A stretch of DNA of 64,000 bases, taken from Pseudomonadota bacterium (GTDB taxonomy: Bacteria; Pseudomonadota; Alphaproteobacteria; Sphingomonadales; Govanellaceae). The notes under the pieces were generated by a model that saw only the letters and a list, made by a program, of their open reading frames with translations, was not told the DNA's origin and searched no databases. The stretch covers positions 124,001 to 188,000 of the forward strand of contig QEVO01000004.1 of the NCBI GenBank assembly GCA_003577275.1. The letters run 5' to 3'. Every line of letters starts with the position of its first letter. Position 1 is the first letter of the stretch. Below, piece by piece: positions 9,480 to 18,301 of this stretch. Position numbers and translations under genes: made by a program.

Positions 9480-10575
9480 CAACGCTTCCATCATCCTCCG
9501 CCAGGCCATTCAAGGCTTGGCCGATGACCTGTTGCGATCGCATGAAGATCATTTCCTTCCAATCTAGCGTGTCGGGATAAAATTGGGAAAGAAATTCCTC
9601 TTTGATGCGACGAACCAGGGAGGGCTCGGTCCGTCCGCTGCGCCACAACCAGTTTTCCTGGCGATGCACCCTGACGTCCCGCTCCAAATCAAAGGTGCCG
9701 TATTCCAGACAGATAGCCGTAACTTGCGCGCCGGGCAGAGCCGCCACATAACCGCCATAGGTATGACCGCTGACGGTAAAGAGCTGCTCGCCCGCATCGG
9801 CGAACGGCGCCATCAGCGAGTGCCCGAACCAGCGGCGGGCGCGCGCCAACGCCGCGCCGCCCTTTTCCATGCTCATCAGCGTGCCATACCCGAAGGGACC
9901 ATACCCCGTATGGTAATCAATGAGCGCGACCTTCTTGGCCTGCGCCGCGTGCTTTGCCAAAATGGCATGTGTGGTCACGTTGGACCAAGCGGACTTTCTC
10001 CCGCCGTAATAAAGCCCATCAGGGTGGCTGTACTGACCGGAGCTTAACCCCCGCATATAGACGATTTCACCTTGCGCGGCACGAAAAGACGCCAGGGCGG
10101 CATCGGATTGTCGCCGTTTCTCGCCTTCCAGGTCCTGTAGCAACAGGTGATCATGCAACGCGGCGTATTCCGCGTTTTCAGGGTGCGGCTTGGAGTGATC
10201 GAGAAAATTTCGATTAAGATCGATGTTATCTTCCGTCTCGCGGCGAATCCAGGCGGCGCCGTAAGGATTGATGCCGTGGACGAGCAGTACCGCGGTATCC
10301 AGAGGCAGACGCAGGCCGCCGCCTTCCAAGATCCATCCTATCTGGCAGCCCGATCCGCAGAAAAATTCCGGCCCATGAGTGCCGGAGACCATAATCAATA
10401 ACCGCGACGCTGACATAGGCCCGATACGCGCCACATCAGCGCTCAGCTCAATTCCATCGGGCCCCGCTATGGGATTGACATATCTTTCCACCGGCGTCGA
10501 GGAGACCTCGCAGGCGGCAAAAAACTTCCGCCTGGCCTTATCGTAATTTTTCGAAAAATACCGCGCAACCTGCAT
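9466..10575 (-). CDS. DUF2817 protein (M14 carboxypeptidase-like)
   Basis: A protein of about 369 aa of the DUF2817 family, related to M14 zinc carboxypeptidases and succinylglutamate desuccinylase-like enzymes. The zinc-site-like stretches are VSGTHGPEFFCGSG (His and Glu near residues 87-90), DNIDLNRNF and VALIDYHTGYGPFG. These suggest hydrolysis of an amide bond or a terminal residue. I chose the ATG at 10575 over the GTG at 10581. It sits between the SnoaL-like genes and an SDR in one operon, so it may hydrolyse an amide conjugate of the substrate. No signal peptide is seen. Confidence 0.78.
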   Translation of the reverse strand: MQVARYFSKNYDKARRKFFAACEVSSTPVERYVNPIAGPDGIELSADVARIGPMSASRLLIMVSGTHGPEFFCGSGCQIGWILEGGGLRLPLDTAVLLVHGINPYGAAWIRRETEDNIDLNRNFLDHSKPHPENAEYAALHDHLLLQDLEGEKRRQSDAALASFRAAQGEIVYMRGLSSGQYSHPDGLYYGGRKSAWSNVTTHAILAKHAAQAKKVALIDYHTGYGPFGYGTLMSMEKGGAALARARRWFGHSLMAPFADAGEQLFTVSGHTYGGYVAALPGAQVTAICLEYGTFDLERDVRVHRQENWLWRSGRTEPSLVRRIKEEFLSQFYPDTLDWKEMIFMRSQQVIGQALNGLAEDDGSVDASV

Positions 10576-10618
10576 CTTCACTACTCAACTGAATGGTCAA
10601 TCTTGGTTCTTGAAAAAA

Positions 10619-11050
10619 TTAAAGGACGGGATAAGAGACGTCCGCTCCCCACAAGGAACACATTAAATAGTCGTTATCGCAAATCTCGACGAACTCGGTG
10701 ATCAACCCATCATGGACACGGAAAATCATGATGTATTGGTTGTTGTAAGGACGGCCGTTGGCGCCCTCGCCTCTCACCCGCGATTCCAATAACACCCTGT
10801 CGCCGTCCTCTATAACGCTTCTGATGATAATTTTGAACACCGCCCCGGTCTTGATCATCCGTCCTGCACGCCGGCACAGCTCCTTGTAATCTGCTACGGA
10901 GATTGAGCGACAGGCATCAGGGGTGGTGCCAGTCAGTGTGTATCTCATTTCAGGATGCAGGAGTTCAAAGGGGTCGATGGTGACGCCTTCGTAGGCAAGG
11001 CCGATACGCCGCAGATATTCCCGCACAACGGCTAAAGATGTCGCGCTCAT
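10619..11050 (-). CDS. SnoaL-like / NTF2-fold protein (second of a pair)
   Basis: A 143-aa NTF2-fold (SnoaL-like) protein. The fold is inferred from the pattern FELLHPEMRYTLTGT, RSVIEDGDRVLLESRVRGEG and IITEFVEICDNDY-like strands; it includes the PYNNQYIMIFRVHDG signature. These proteins are isomerases, cyclases, dehydratases or ligand-binding subunits. It overlaps the upstream partner by ATGA (11047-11050). It is clearly related to the protein at 24685-25122 (shared PYNN-Y-FRV block), so the two loci carry paralogous pairs. The function is not known. Confidence 0.75.
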   Translation of the reverse strand: MSATSLAVVREYLRRIGLAYEGVTIDPFELLHPEMRYTLTGTTPDACRSISVADYKELCRRAGRMIKTGAVFKIIIRSVIEDGDRVLLESRVRGEGANGRPYNNQYIMIFRVHDGLITEFVEICDNDYLMCSLWGADVSYPVL

Positions 11051-11496
11051 GCCTTGTCTCCCCTTGGCAGCGTATAGGTAGCGCTGAATATCGCTGTTTG
11101 GATTTCCTTGGTATCTGGGTGGAGGCGGATTTCTCTGATCTTGCCGTCCCTAATATCGCAAATCGCCACGTCGCAATCGCGCTGGGCATTATAGACACGC
11201 CCATTGACGCCTTGCAACGCGATCTCCACAATGAGGGCAATAGATGGCCCTTTGCCTATGACCTCCAGAAGCTTGAGCGAACCATTTCGAACCCGGGATT
11301 TAAGCGTGGATAGAAAAACGTCCTGAACCTCATTGAGCCCTCGATACTCGCCGGATAGCGGCGTTCGTCCAAGCACCTTCAGCACCAAGTCATCATCGAA
11401 CACGGTGCGGGGCGAGACAATCGCCTCATTCGCAAGCCAGGCATTACAGCAATCCACCAGCGACGCCGCGATGTCATTCCTTGTCACTTTGAACAC
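11047..11496 (-). CDS. SnoaL-like / NTF2-fold protein (first of a pair)
   Basis: A 149-aa NTF2-fold protein with LGRTPLSGEYRGLNEVQDVF, a stretch shared with the protein at 25119-25580 (IGATPLSGSYKGWGQIREV). The start is GTG at 11496 or the in-frame GTG at 11487; the latter has GGGAG at a better distance. It is separated from the upstream TonB receptor gene by a hairpin at 11530-11558, and overlaps the next SnoaL-like gene. A paired heteromeric enzyme is possible. Confidence 0.72.
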   Translation of the reverse strand: MFKVTRNDIAASLVDCCNAWLANEAIVSPRTVFDDDLVLKVLGRTPLSGEYRGLNEVQDVFLSTLKSRVRNGSLKLLEVIGKGPSIALIVEIALQGVNGRVYNAQRDCDVAICDIRDGKIREIRLHPDTKEIQTAIFSATYTLPRGDKA

Positions 11497-11529
11497 TCTC
11501 CCACGTTAGCGAAGTTCTGGTTTTCAAAC

Positions 11530-11558
11530 GAGAGAGCGCCCTCGTGGAGCGCTCCCTC
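11530..11558 (-). terminator. Intercistronic hairpin after the TonB receptor gene
   Basis: On the minus-strand RNA, GAGGGAGCGC pairs with GCGCUCUCUC over 10 bp (one G-U pair) around a 9-nt loop. There is no clean U-tract, so it is likelier a processing or attenuation hairpin between receptor and downstream enzymes than a full terminator. Confidence 0.5.
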
Positions 11559-11587
11559 ACCCTTTCTTGGTGATAATAAAAAAGTTT

Positions 11588-13840
11588 CTAGAATTTATAG
11601 GTGGACATAACTCCGTATGTTCTTGGGAAGCCCGGCCGCGCTGATATATTGGCGGTGAAATTCCCAGTATTGGTAACGTACTTCTTGTCCGTCAGATTCT
11701 TGCCATAGGCCATGATCTGCCAAGCGCCATCCGGACTGTTCCAGCCCAGCCGCGCATTGAGCAATCCATAACCTTTTTGAAATTCGATCGATTCGATGCT
11801 ATTAGCGCCATCATTAGCCGGCGTGTAATAACGTTTTCCCTGCCAGTTGTACTCGCCGCCGATGAATACCTCGCCATTATTACCGATGGAATGCGTGTAC
11901 TGGCCACCGATCAGGAATTTCCACTTCGGCGCGTTATTAAGATGCTTGCCCTTGGCGTCAAAGGTGCCAAAGCCTGTGATCGTAGCGTTGGGAAAGCTTT
12001 TATACGTGGCGTCCAGATAGGCAATGGAGGCAAAGATATCCAAATTCTCGGTCGGCCGCGCCTGCATTTCCAATTCGATGCCCTTGATCGTGGCATCCGC
12101 TGCGTTCTGCGTGCGGGTGTTTGCAGGCGGTACGAAAATTTGCACCTGCAAATCAGTATAATCATAATAGAAGGCGGCGATATTAGCGCGCAGTCGTTTC
12201 TCCAGAAAGTCTCCTTTCAAGCCTGCCTCATAGGCCCATAGATATTCAGGGTCGTAGGGGAAATCTTCCGGCCTTGTTGCCAACATATCAAAGCCGCCGC
12301 TCTTGAAGCCGCGAGTTGCCGATGCATATAGCATAAGATCATCGGTTGCCTGATATTCCAGGCCAAACTTCGGTGTCCATGCCGACTTGCTTTGCTCAAC
12401 CGCAAAGGAGAACGGATCGCTCAATCCTGGCGCGCCCACCAGAATCGTGCCATTTTCCGCCGTTTCCTTGTCCAGACTGTCGGGAGCGGTCCAGTAATCG
12501 TAGATATCGAAATCTTTCTTCTCGTGAGTATAGCGAATGCCGGCCGTGACGCTTAACTTATCCGTGATGTTATAGCTACCCTGTCCAAAGAAGGCATAGT
12601 TATCATCGATCAAATTCGGCCGTTGGATGTGATTGACGCCGAAGATCGGCACAGCTACCGTCCAATCGCTAATGGCGTCCTCATTAAAGTAATAGGCCCC
12701 GAGAACAAACTTCACCTTCTCATAGTTTCCGCTCAAATTGGCCTCGATGGAAATCTGGTCCTGTTTATTCTCCATCATGGTGCGGAAGATATTGATGCTG
12801 CTGGCGTCGGCGTCAACAGACATGAAGAAGTCCCATTTGCGGTAGGCGCCAAGAACTTTCAACGCCAAGTTATCATCAATGTCATAGTTGGCTTCCAGGG
12901 AAACGCCTTTTTGGGTGCGGTCGATCAGATGATCCAGGTTGGTTGACACCAGTTTGAAATTCGGCTTGCCGCTGGGCTTGAACGACAAACTGTCCGTTGG
13001 GTGCCCGGTGGGGCGCAAAAGGCGCACGAATCCCGCTTCCGCCGCCCTGGAGTCGTTGTAATCGGCCCGCAGCAATAATTCCAATTTATCGCTGGGCTTT
13101 ACCAAGAGCTGACCGCGCAGCGCATAATTATCTTCCTCATCGATATCGTTGCCAGTACCGATGTTCTTCAAATAGGCATCATGGTAGTTGCGCTGCCCGG
13201 AAAAGCTGGCCAGAACCTTGTCGGCAATGACAGGAATGTTGACATAGCCGCTGGCGTGGAAGGCGTCATAGTTGCCGTACCCTAACTGAATTTTTCCTTC
13301 CAGCTCATTGCTCGGCCGCCGCGAGATTATGTTAATGGTGCCGCCGACAGAATTGCGTCCATAAAGCGTGCCTTGAGGCCCGCGCAGGATTTCCACCCGC
13401 TCCACGTCCAAGAGCGCAGTGAAATATGATTCGGGGCGCGCGATATAAACGCCGTCGAGGTGGATCGTAGAGCTTGAATCAGCGCCCAGAAATACGTTGT
13501 TGGAGCCAACGCCGCGGATGAATATCTGCGCCATGGTGGTGTTTTCTGAGATGGTCAGGCTGGGCGTATACTCCATGATGTCGCGTACGTCGCTGACCTG
13601 CCGTTGCTCCAAGGCGGCGGCAGTAAAGGCGGAAACCGCCAACGGCGTGCTTTGCAGGTTCGTTTCGCCGGTTTTTGTCGCCGTGACCATAACCTCTTCG
13701 AGGAAGCTGTCTTTTTTATCGCCGGCGGATTCTTCCGCCGCCATCGCCGCGCTTGCAGCCAAGATCGCGCAGGACGTCAACAGCATGGTTTGCTTGATGG
13801 CGTGTGAACAGACGAACCCACCACCCCCAGTATCAATCAT
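11588..13840 (-). CDS. TonB-dependent outer-membrane receptor (GntR-regulon)
   Basis: A 750-aa outer-membrane transporter. A signal peptide (LLTSCAILAASAAMAAEE) is followed by a TonB-box-like segment, EEVMVTATKTGE. The plug domain runs to about residue 170 (RGVGSNNVFLGADSSSTIHLDG, VERVEILRGPQGTLYGRNSVGGTIN read in pieces) and the beta-barrel ends in aromatic YGVMSTYKF, the expected final strand. It imports a substrate at the expense of the TonB system. The start is ATG at 13840 after AGGGAG. The promoter region holds the GntR-type palindrome at 13953. Enzyme genes follow in the same direction, so the imported compound is probably their substrate. Confidence 0.95.
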   Translation of the reverse strand: MIDTGGGGFVCSHAIKQTMLLTSCAILAASAAMAAEESAGDKKDSFLEEVMVTATKTGETNLQSTPLAVSAFTAAALEQRQVSDVRDIMEYTPSLTISENTTMAQIFIRGVGSNNVFLGADSSSTIHLDGVYIARPESYFTALLDVERVEILRGPQGTLYGRNSVGGTINIISRRPSNELEGKIQLGYGNYDAFHASGYVNIPVIADKVLASFSGQRNYHDAYLKNIGTGNDIDEEDNYALRGQLLVKPSDKLELLLRADYNDSRAAEAGFVRLLRPTGHPTDSLSFKPSGKPNFKLVSTNLDHLIDRTQKGVSLEANYDIDDNLALKVLGAYRKWDFFMSVDADASSINIFRTMMENKQDQISIEANLSGNYEKVKFVLGAYYFNEDAISDWTVAVPIFGVNHIQRPNLIDDNYAFFGQGSYNITDKLSVTAGIRYTHEKKDFDIYDYWTAPDSLDKETAENGTILVGAPGLSDPFSFAVEQSKSAWTPKFGLEYQATDDLMLYASATRGFKSGGFDMLATRPEDFPYDPEYLWAYEAGLKGDFLEKRLRANIAAFYYDYTDLQVQIFVPPANTRTQNAADATIKGIELEMQARPTENLDIFASIAYLDATYKSFPNATITGFGTFDAKGKHLNNAPKWKFLIGGQYTHSIGNNGEVFIGGEYNWQGKRYYTPANDGANSIESIEFQKGYGLLNARLGWNSPDGAWQIMAYGKNLTDKKYVTNTGNFTANISARPGFPRTYGVMSTYKF

Positions 13841-13952
13841 AACCCTCTCCCTAATTTTTACGGTTGCAGCCTTGGGCCTGGCCGAAGATCATTCCCGGCG
13901 GCTCCTGTTGGATCAGAAGGGAGGCTATCATCGCCTTCGTATATTTGCAATA

Positions 13953-13968
13953 ATATTTTCGAAAATAT
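13953..13968. promoter_or_regulatory. GntR-type operator upstream of the TonB receptor gene
   Basis: ATATTTTCGAAAATAT is a perfect 16-bp palindrome, 113 nt upstream of the receptor start. The same sequence occurs at 14923, and near copies at 15956 and 25623. The nearest regulator gene is the GntR/FCD gene at 15092. Confidence 0.75.
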
Positions 13969-14024
13969 ATATGTAAATATATTTTGATAATACTCTGAGC
14001 GCTGGGGCTCATGGAAATCAGCGC

Positions 14025-14834
14025 TCAACACAGCACTCCCCCATCCACGGCCAGAATTTGTCCCGTTACATAACTGGCGGCGGCGGATGCTAGGAACAGC
14101 GAGGCCTGGGCGACATCCATGGGATCAGCAGGCCGCCCCAGGGGAATCGTCGACCAGAGCCGTTCCCGGGCGGCCATCCCCTCCTCCCCCGCCTCTATAA
14201 GCGCGGATTGGACGTTGGATACGGTGCGAACGCTGCCGGGCATGATGGCGTTGACGCGGATGCCCTTGGGCGCCAGCTCATGGGCAAACGCCTTGGTGGC
14301 GGCGTTTACCGCTGCCTTGGAAACGTTGTAGTACATCAGTTGCGGGAAAAGCTGGTGCCGCTCGGCCACCACGCTGGAAATGTTCACGATCGCGCCGCCG
14401 CCGGTCTGCGCCATGGCCGGCGCGGCGGCTGCAGTCATATTAAATAATCCTTTGACATTAACCGAGAAATTAAGATCAAAAAGGGCTTCGTTATAGGCCA
14501 GAATCGTACCCTCGCCGAGCCAGCCGGCGCCAGCATTGTTCTGCAGAATGTCCAGCCGGCCAAAGGCCTGAATACTGGCCTCCACCAGGGCCTGGCAACG
14601 GGCGAAGCTAGTGATGTCGGAAAGACATCCCACGCACTCATGACCCTCGCGCCGCAGCAGGTTCAAGGTCCGATCCACCATGTCCTGTTGCAGATCGGCG
14701 ATCACCACCCGCGCGCCTTGCCGCCCATAAAGGAGCGCGGTGGCGGCACCGATGTTCAGCGTATCCTGCTCGCTCACCGGCTCGATCACGCCCGCCCCAG
14801 TGATGACGGCGACCTTGCCTTCGAGTTGGCGCAT
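14025..14834 (-). CDS. Short-chain dehydrogenase with extended cofactor loop
   Basis: An SDR of 269 aa. The glycine-rich loop is longer than usual (VITGAGVIEPVSEQDTLNIG), a pattern seen in a subset of SDRs. It also has NNAG near residue 98 and the catalytic NISSVVAERHQLFPQLMYYNVSK segment (Ser, Tyr, Lys; read in pieces). The substrate is unknown. The ATG at 14834 follows GGGGGA. It is monocistronic or leads into the receptor gene, and its promoter region carries a perfect copy of the GntR-type palindrome (14923-14938), shared with the divergent regulator gene. Confidence 0.87.
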   Translation of the reverse strand: MRQLEGKVAVITGAGVIEPVSEQDTLNIGAATALLYGRQGARVVIADLQQDMVDRTLNLLRREGHECVGCLSDITSFARCQALVEASIQAFGRLDILQNNAGAGWLGEGTILAYNEALFDLNFSVNVKGLFNMTAAAAPAMAQTGGGAIVNISSVVAERHQLFPQLMYYNVSKAAVNAATKAFAHELAPKGIRVNAIMPGSVRTVSNVQSALIEAGEEGMAARERLWSTIPLGRPADPMDVAQASLFLASAAASYVTGQILAVDGGVLC

Positions 14835-14922
14835 GGGCGTCCCCCGGTATTGACGATGATTTTTCCCGCTGCCGACCCCGGCTACCCCTCTGATGCTAGA
14901 ATCTTCTGGACTCGCGTGTCAA

Positions 14923-14938
14923 ATATTTTCGAAAATAT
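14923..14938. promoter_or_regulatory. GntR-type operator between SDR and gntR
   Basis: A perfect ATATTTTCGAAAATAT palindrome between the divergent SDR and GntR genes. A second, degenerate half-site (tattttTGCCGAAAATA) follows at 14945-14961. This placement suggests autoregulation of the GntR gene. Confidence 0.75.
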
Positions 14939-15091
14939 AATTATTATTTTTGCCGAAAATACTTCATACTGGCCACCCGGAAAAACCACCAGAATGGCAG
15001 CCGGCCAATTGGCGTCATCCGGTTAAGGTTATGAAAATTTTTTGCGATATTATTTTAGTCCAGATATAGGGTATATGTATGCGGACGACTG

Positions 15092-15880
15092 GTGACGCAG
15101 AATCAGAAAACGGATGGCATCATGCAAAGTCAGCAAAAAAAACCGGGCATTAAACACAACCGGCAGCTTCAGCGGGAGCAGAGTTCCGTCAGGCAAAAAC
15201 GCCAGGGCGGCAAGCTTTTGGAAGCGCAGGCCACCGAGCACATCCTGCAAAAAATCTGGGATGGCATTTATGTGCCGGGCCAGCGTCTGGTGGTGGCCGA
15301 TCTGGTGGAGGAAACCGGCCTGCGGCAGGGCGTAATCCGCGACGCCTTACGCATCCTGGCCGGCGAAGGCATGGTCGAATTGATTCCCAACAAGGGGGCT
15401 CGCATTCCTCGTTTTGATCGCAACGACGTACCGAACGTCATACGCGCTATCGAAGCGGTGTGCGCCGCCGGACTGCAATATGCAGCTCCACACGCCCACC
15501 TGCCAGCCAATCGCAAGCGGCTCAAGGATGCCATGCAGGCCATCTACGCTGCCGCCAAGAACGGCAACGTCAAAGATTTTGTCAATAGTCTTCCTGATTA
15601 TCATTATGTGGTTAACGATATTTCCGGCAATCCTTACTACAATATTTTTGTCGATCGCATCCATCTGAACGCCTTCCTGCGCGAATTGACCAATGGTCTT
15701 CTCTCCCGCGCCATGACCGGCGAACACTGGAAGGTCTTTGCCGATCAGTATCAGGCCATTACCGACGCGCTGATCGCCGGTAATACGCAACAAGCGCTTG
15801 CAATCTATGCCGCCCACACTCAAAGCCTCATCGATTTGATCCAAAGCCCGGCGGCAGCCCCCGCCTCAGCCAAGCGGTAA
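15092..15880 (+). CDS. GntR family (FadR/FCD) transcriptional regulator
   Basis: A GntR-type regulator with a winged HTH (LVVADLVEETGLRQGVIRDALRILAGEG in pieces, about residues 60-110) and an all-helical FCD effector domain of the FadR class. Histidine residues in PDYHYVVND and YAAHTQSL could be ligand-site residues of the metal-binding FCD type. The first codon is GTG 15092 or ATG 15122; the second has GGAT upstream. It lies between divergent genes, next to palindromes with identical sequence. It probably controls the receptor, SDR, aminopeptidase-like and SnoaL/hydrolase units. The effector is likely an acid or CoA ester. Confidence 0.88.
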   Translation: MTQNQKTDGIMQSQQKKPGIKHNRQLQREQSSVRQKRQGGKLLEAQATEHILQKIWDGIYVPGQRLVVADLVEETGLRQGVIRDALRILAGEGMVELIPNKGARIPRFDRNDVPNVIRAIEAVCAAGLQYAAPHAHLPANRKRLKDAMQAIYAAAKNGNVKDFVNSLPDYHYVVNDISGNPYYNIFVDRIHLNAFLRELTNGLLSRAMTGEHWKVFADQYQAITDALIAGNTQQALAIYAAHTQSLIDLIQSPAAAPASAKR

Positions 15881-15955
15881 ATAACCGCCGTCTCGCTATC
15901 GCCTGTCCTTAGCATCCTCCGTTGGCGTCAGCAAAGACACGTATTTTTTCGTAAT

Positions 15956-15971
15956 ATATTTTCGAAATTAT
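15956..15971. promoter_or_regulatory. GntR-type operator upstream of the M24-CoA ligase operon
   Basis: ATATTTTCGAAATTAT matches the other copies with one mismatch. It lies 113 nt upstream of the M24-family gene start, in the 203-nt gap after gntR. A related AT-rich half (gtattttttcgta) lies just before it. Confidence 0.7.
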
Positions 15972-16083
15972 TTGATATTATATTTTTGATGATTTATCCG
16001 TAAGAGAAGTCGGCCGGCTATCGGTCACTCATTGAGGCCCACTGACGGCGCCTAGGCATACCCAGCTATGTGGAGAGAAAAGA

Positions 16084-17262
16084 ATGACATTTGTCCCGAA
16101 GTTCGAGCTTTGCGAGCCTTTCGATCATTCGGAGTACCAGGGCAGAATCGACCGCTTCCAAGCCGAATTGGAACGGCGCGGGCTGGACGGCATGCTGCTG
16201 TTTGCCGTCGAAAGCCATATCTACCTGTATAATTACGATCAGATTTCCGCCTGGTTTTTCCAGGTTCTGATCGTCCCTCGCGGCAAGGCCCCGATCGCCT
16301 TCGTCCGCCATGCCGATCAGTGGCTGGTGCAGCAATCCCCTTTCATCAAAGAAGTCCATACCTGGCGCGATGTTGATGAAGATCCCATCAAACGGGTGGC
16401 GCAGATCATGACCGATCATGGGCTGGCGGGTAAACGAATTGGCATTGAAACCACAAGCTCGTACCTTGATGCTCATAGCTATGACATCCTGAAAAAATAT
16501 CTTTCTGACATCGGCATCACCTTGGTTGAGGCGTCCGATATTGTCGGCGACATGCGACTCGTTAAATCCCCGGCGGAAATTGAGCAGATGCGCAAAGCAG
16601 GAAAAGTGCTTGATATAACTGCCCAGGCCATCTTTGACGCCATCAAGCCCGGCGTGCGCGAGTGCGATATTTATGCCGAAGCGCTGCACGCCATGTACGC
16701 CGCTGGCGGCGATCAATCCGCCGGCCCCATCCCCATCGCGGCCGGCATCAATACCTTAAGTTTCTGCCACTACAGCCCCACGCGACGAGTCATCCAAGAA
16801 GGCGAGGCGGTAACCTTTGAGATTGGCGGCTGCGTCAATCATTATCACGCCGTGGGGCTTTATAGCGCCTGCGCCGGCAAGGCGACGTCGGAAATGAAGG
16901 GGCTATATGAGGAAGTTCGGCGCACTGTGGATGCCGGCCGCGCCGTTCTTGGCCCCGGCGTTCCGGTCAGCAAGGTTGCCGAGGCGATGACAGCCACCCT
17001 GGGCGCGGAAGCGCAAAAGGATTGGGGCATCCACTTCGGCTATGGCACCGGCATTGGCGCTTGCTTGACATGGCATGATCGGCTGCGCATCAGCCGCACC
17101 AGTAAATATACGCTGCAACCCGGCAATACCATGACCTTATTTTCCGGCCGGATGTGCCAAAATAAATACCATGTCATGTCGGGTGATCCGGTGCTGATCA
17201 CGGAAAATGGCTTTGAAGATTTTGGCCAGCTCTCCAGAGGACCTTTTCAATCCTTGGGATAA
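16084..17262 (+). CDS. M24/creatinase-like (pita-bread) hydrolase, probably metal-free
   Basis: A 392-aa pita-bread fold protein of the M24 family. An N-terminal creatinase domain (about 1-150) precedes the catalytic domain (about 160-385). Where metallo-aminopeptidases have Asp ligands, this protein reads VTFEIGGCVNHYHAVG, which resembles creatinase and the ectoine hydrolase DoeA (FELAGC..YH). It therefore probably uses histidine/glutamate chemistry without a dinuclear metal site. It may hydrolyse an amide, amidine or cyclic C-N bond. It is the first gene of a forward operon that continues to 23.8 kb, and a GntR-type operator lies 113 nt upstream. Confidence 0.82.
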   Translation: MTFVPKFELCEPFDHSEYQGRIDRFQAELERRGLDGMLLFAVESHIYLYNYDQISAWFFQVLIVPRGKAPIAFVRHADQWLVQQSPFIKEVHTWRDVDEDPIKRVAQIMTDHGLAGKRIGIETTSSYLDAHSYDILKKYLSDIGITLVEASDIVGDMRLVKSPAEIEQMRKAGKVLDITAQAIFDAIKPGVRECDIYAEALHAMYAAGGDQSAGPIPIAAGINTLSFCHYSPTRRVIQEGEAVTFEIGGCVNHYHAVGLYSACAGKATSEMKGLYEEVRRTVDAGRAVLGPGVPVSKVAEAMTATLGAEAQKDWGIHFGYGTGIGACLTWHDRLRISRTSKYTLQPGNTMTLFSGRMCQNKYHVMSGDPVLITENGFEDFGQLSRGPFQSLG

Positions 17263-17287
17263 CGTTCTGTCGCCGGGGAGAAGATAG

Positions 17288-18268
17288 ATGAAGGCGCTGA
17301 CCTGCGATTATGTCGGCAACATCCCGTCACTAACCATAAAGGACGCCCCCGTTCCCAAGGTCGCCCCCGGCCAGGTGCGGATCAGGGTGAAGGCCGCCGG
17401 CCTTAACTATGCCGACCTGATGCGCATTGACGGCACGCCGCCTTTCACGACGGGCGAATCCTTCATCCCCGGGTTCGAAGCTTCCGGCATGGTCAGCGCC
17501 GTTGGCGAGGGCGTGAGCAGATACAAGATTGGCGACAGGGTCGCGGCCTTCGCCTATTTCACGCTGGGCGCATTCGCCGAGGAAATGACGGCGCAATCAT
17601 CGTTTGTGATGCCGCTGCCCGAGACCATGTCCTTTATCGACGGCGCCGGCATCATGGTCGCATATGGTACGGTATATTACGGTCTTGCCCGGCGCGCTCA
17701 GTTGCGCGCTGGGGAGACCCTGGTGGTACATGGCGCCACCAGTTCCACCGGGCTTGCCGCCGTACAAACCGGCAAGGCCCTAGGCGGCCGGGTTATCGCC
17801 ATCGGGCGCGACGACGAAAAGCTGAGGCTCGCCACGGAAGCTGGGGCAGATATGGTGATAAATATCAATCAGCACTCGCCGGGCAATGCCATCATGGCGG
17901 CAACCGGCGGCCATGGCGCGGACGCGATTTTTGATCTCGTCGGCGGTGATATCCTTGGCAACTGCTTCTCTTACTTACGCAAGGGTGGCCGTGTGGTATG
18001 CATTGGCAGCGCCAGCGTGATCGAAACCAAGATCCCGCTGGTTCCGGCCATGGTTGCCAACTGTGATATGCATTTCATCTCTCTTTATAATTTTGCGGAA
18101 ATGCACCATGCCGATATGCAGGAAGATTTCGTGCTGTTCTCCAAGTGGCTAGCGGAAGGCAAGATCACCAATCCGGTAACTCACTTGTGCTCCTTAGTAG
18201 ATGCGCCAGACGTCATCGGAAAATTTCGAGAGCGCGCCATCATTGGAAAAATAGTAATCGTTCCCTGA
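17288..18268 (+). CDS. Quinone-oxidoreductase-like MDR protein
   Basis: A zinc-free medium-chain dehydrogenase of 326 aa, resembling NADPH:quinone oxidoreductase or an enoyl reductase. It has the GroES-like N-terminal domain (VKAAGLNYADLMRIDG) and the nucleotide fold motif GATSSTGLAAVQTGKALG at about 155. Such enzymes reduce enone or enoyl double bonds with NADPH. The gene starts 25 nt after the M24 gene and continues the operon. It might reduce an unsaturated CoA ester or acid intermediate, but the substrate is not known. Confidence 0.88.
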   Translation: MKALTCDYVGNIPSLTIKDAPVPKVAPGQVRIRVKAAGLNYADLMRIDGTPPFTTGESFIPGFEASGMVSAVGEGVSRYKIGDRVAAFAYFTLGAFAEEMTAQSSFVMPLPETMSFIDGAGIMVAYGTVYYGLARRAQLRAGETLVVHGATSSTGLAAVQTGKALGGRVIAIGRDDEKLRLATEAGADMVININQHSPGNAIMAATGGHGADAIFDLVGGDILGNCFSYLRKGGRVVCIGSASVIETKIPLVPAMVANCDMHFISLYNFAEMHHADMQEDFVLFSKWLAEGKITNPVTHLCSLVDAPDVIGKFRERAIIGKIVIVP

Positions 18269-18301
18269 CGCATCGCTAGCGATCATGCGAACCGCGCGGA
18301 A

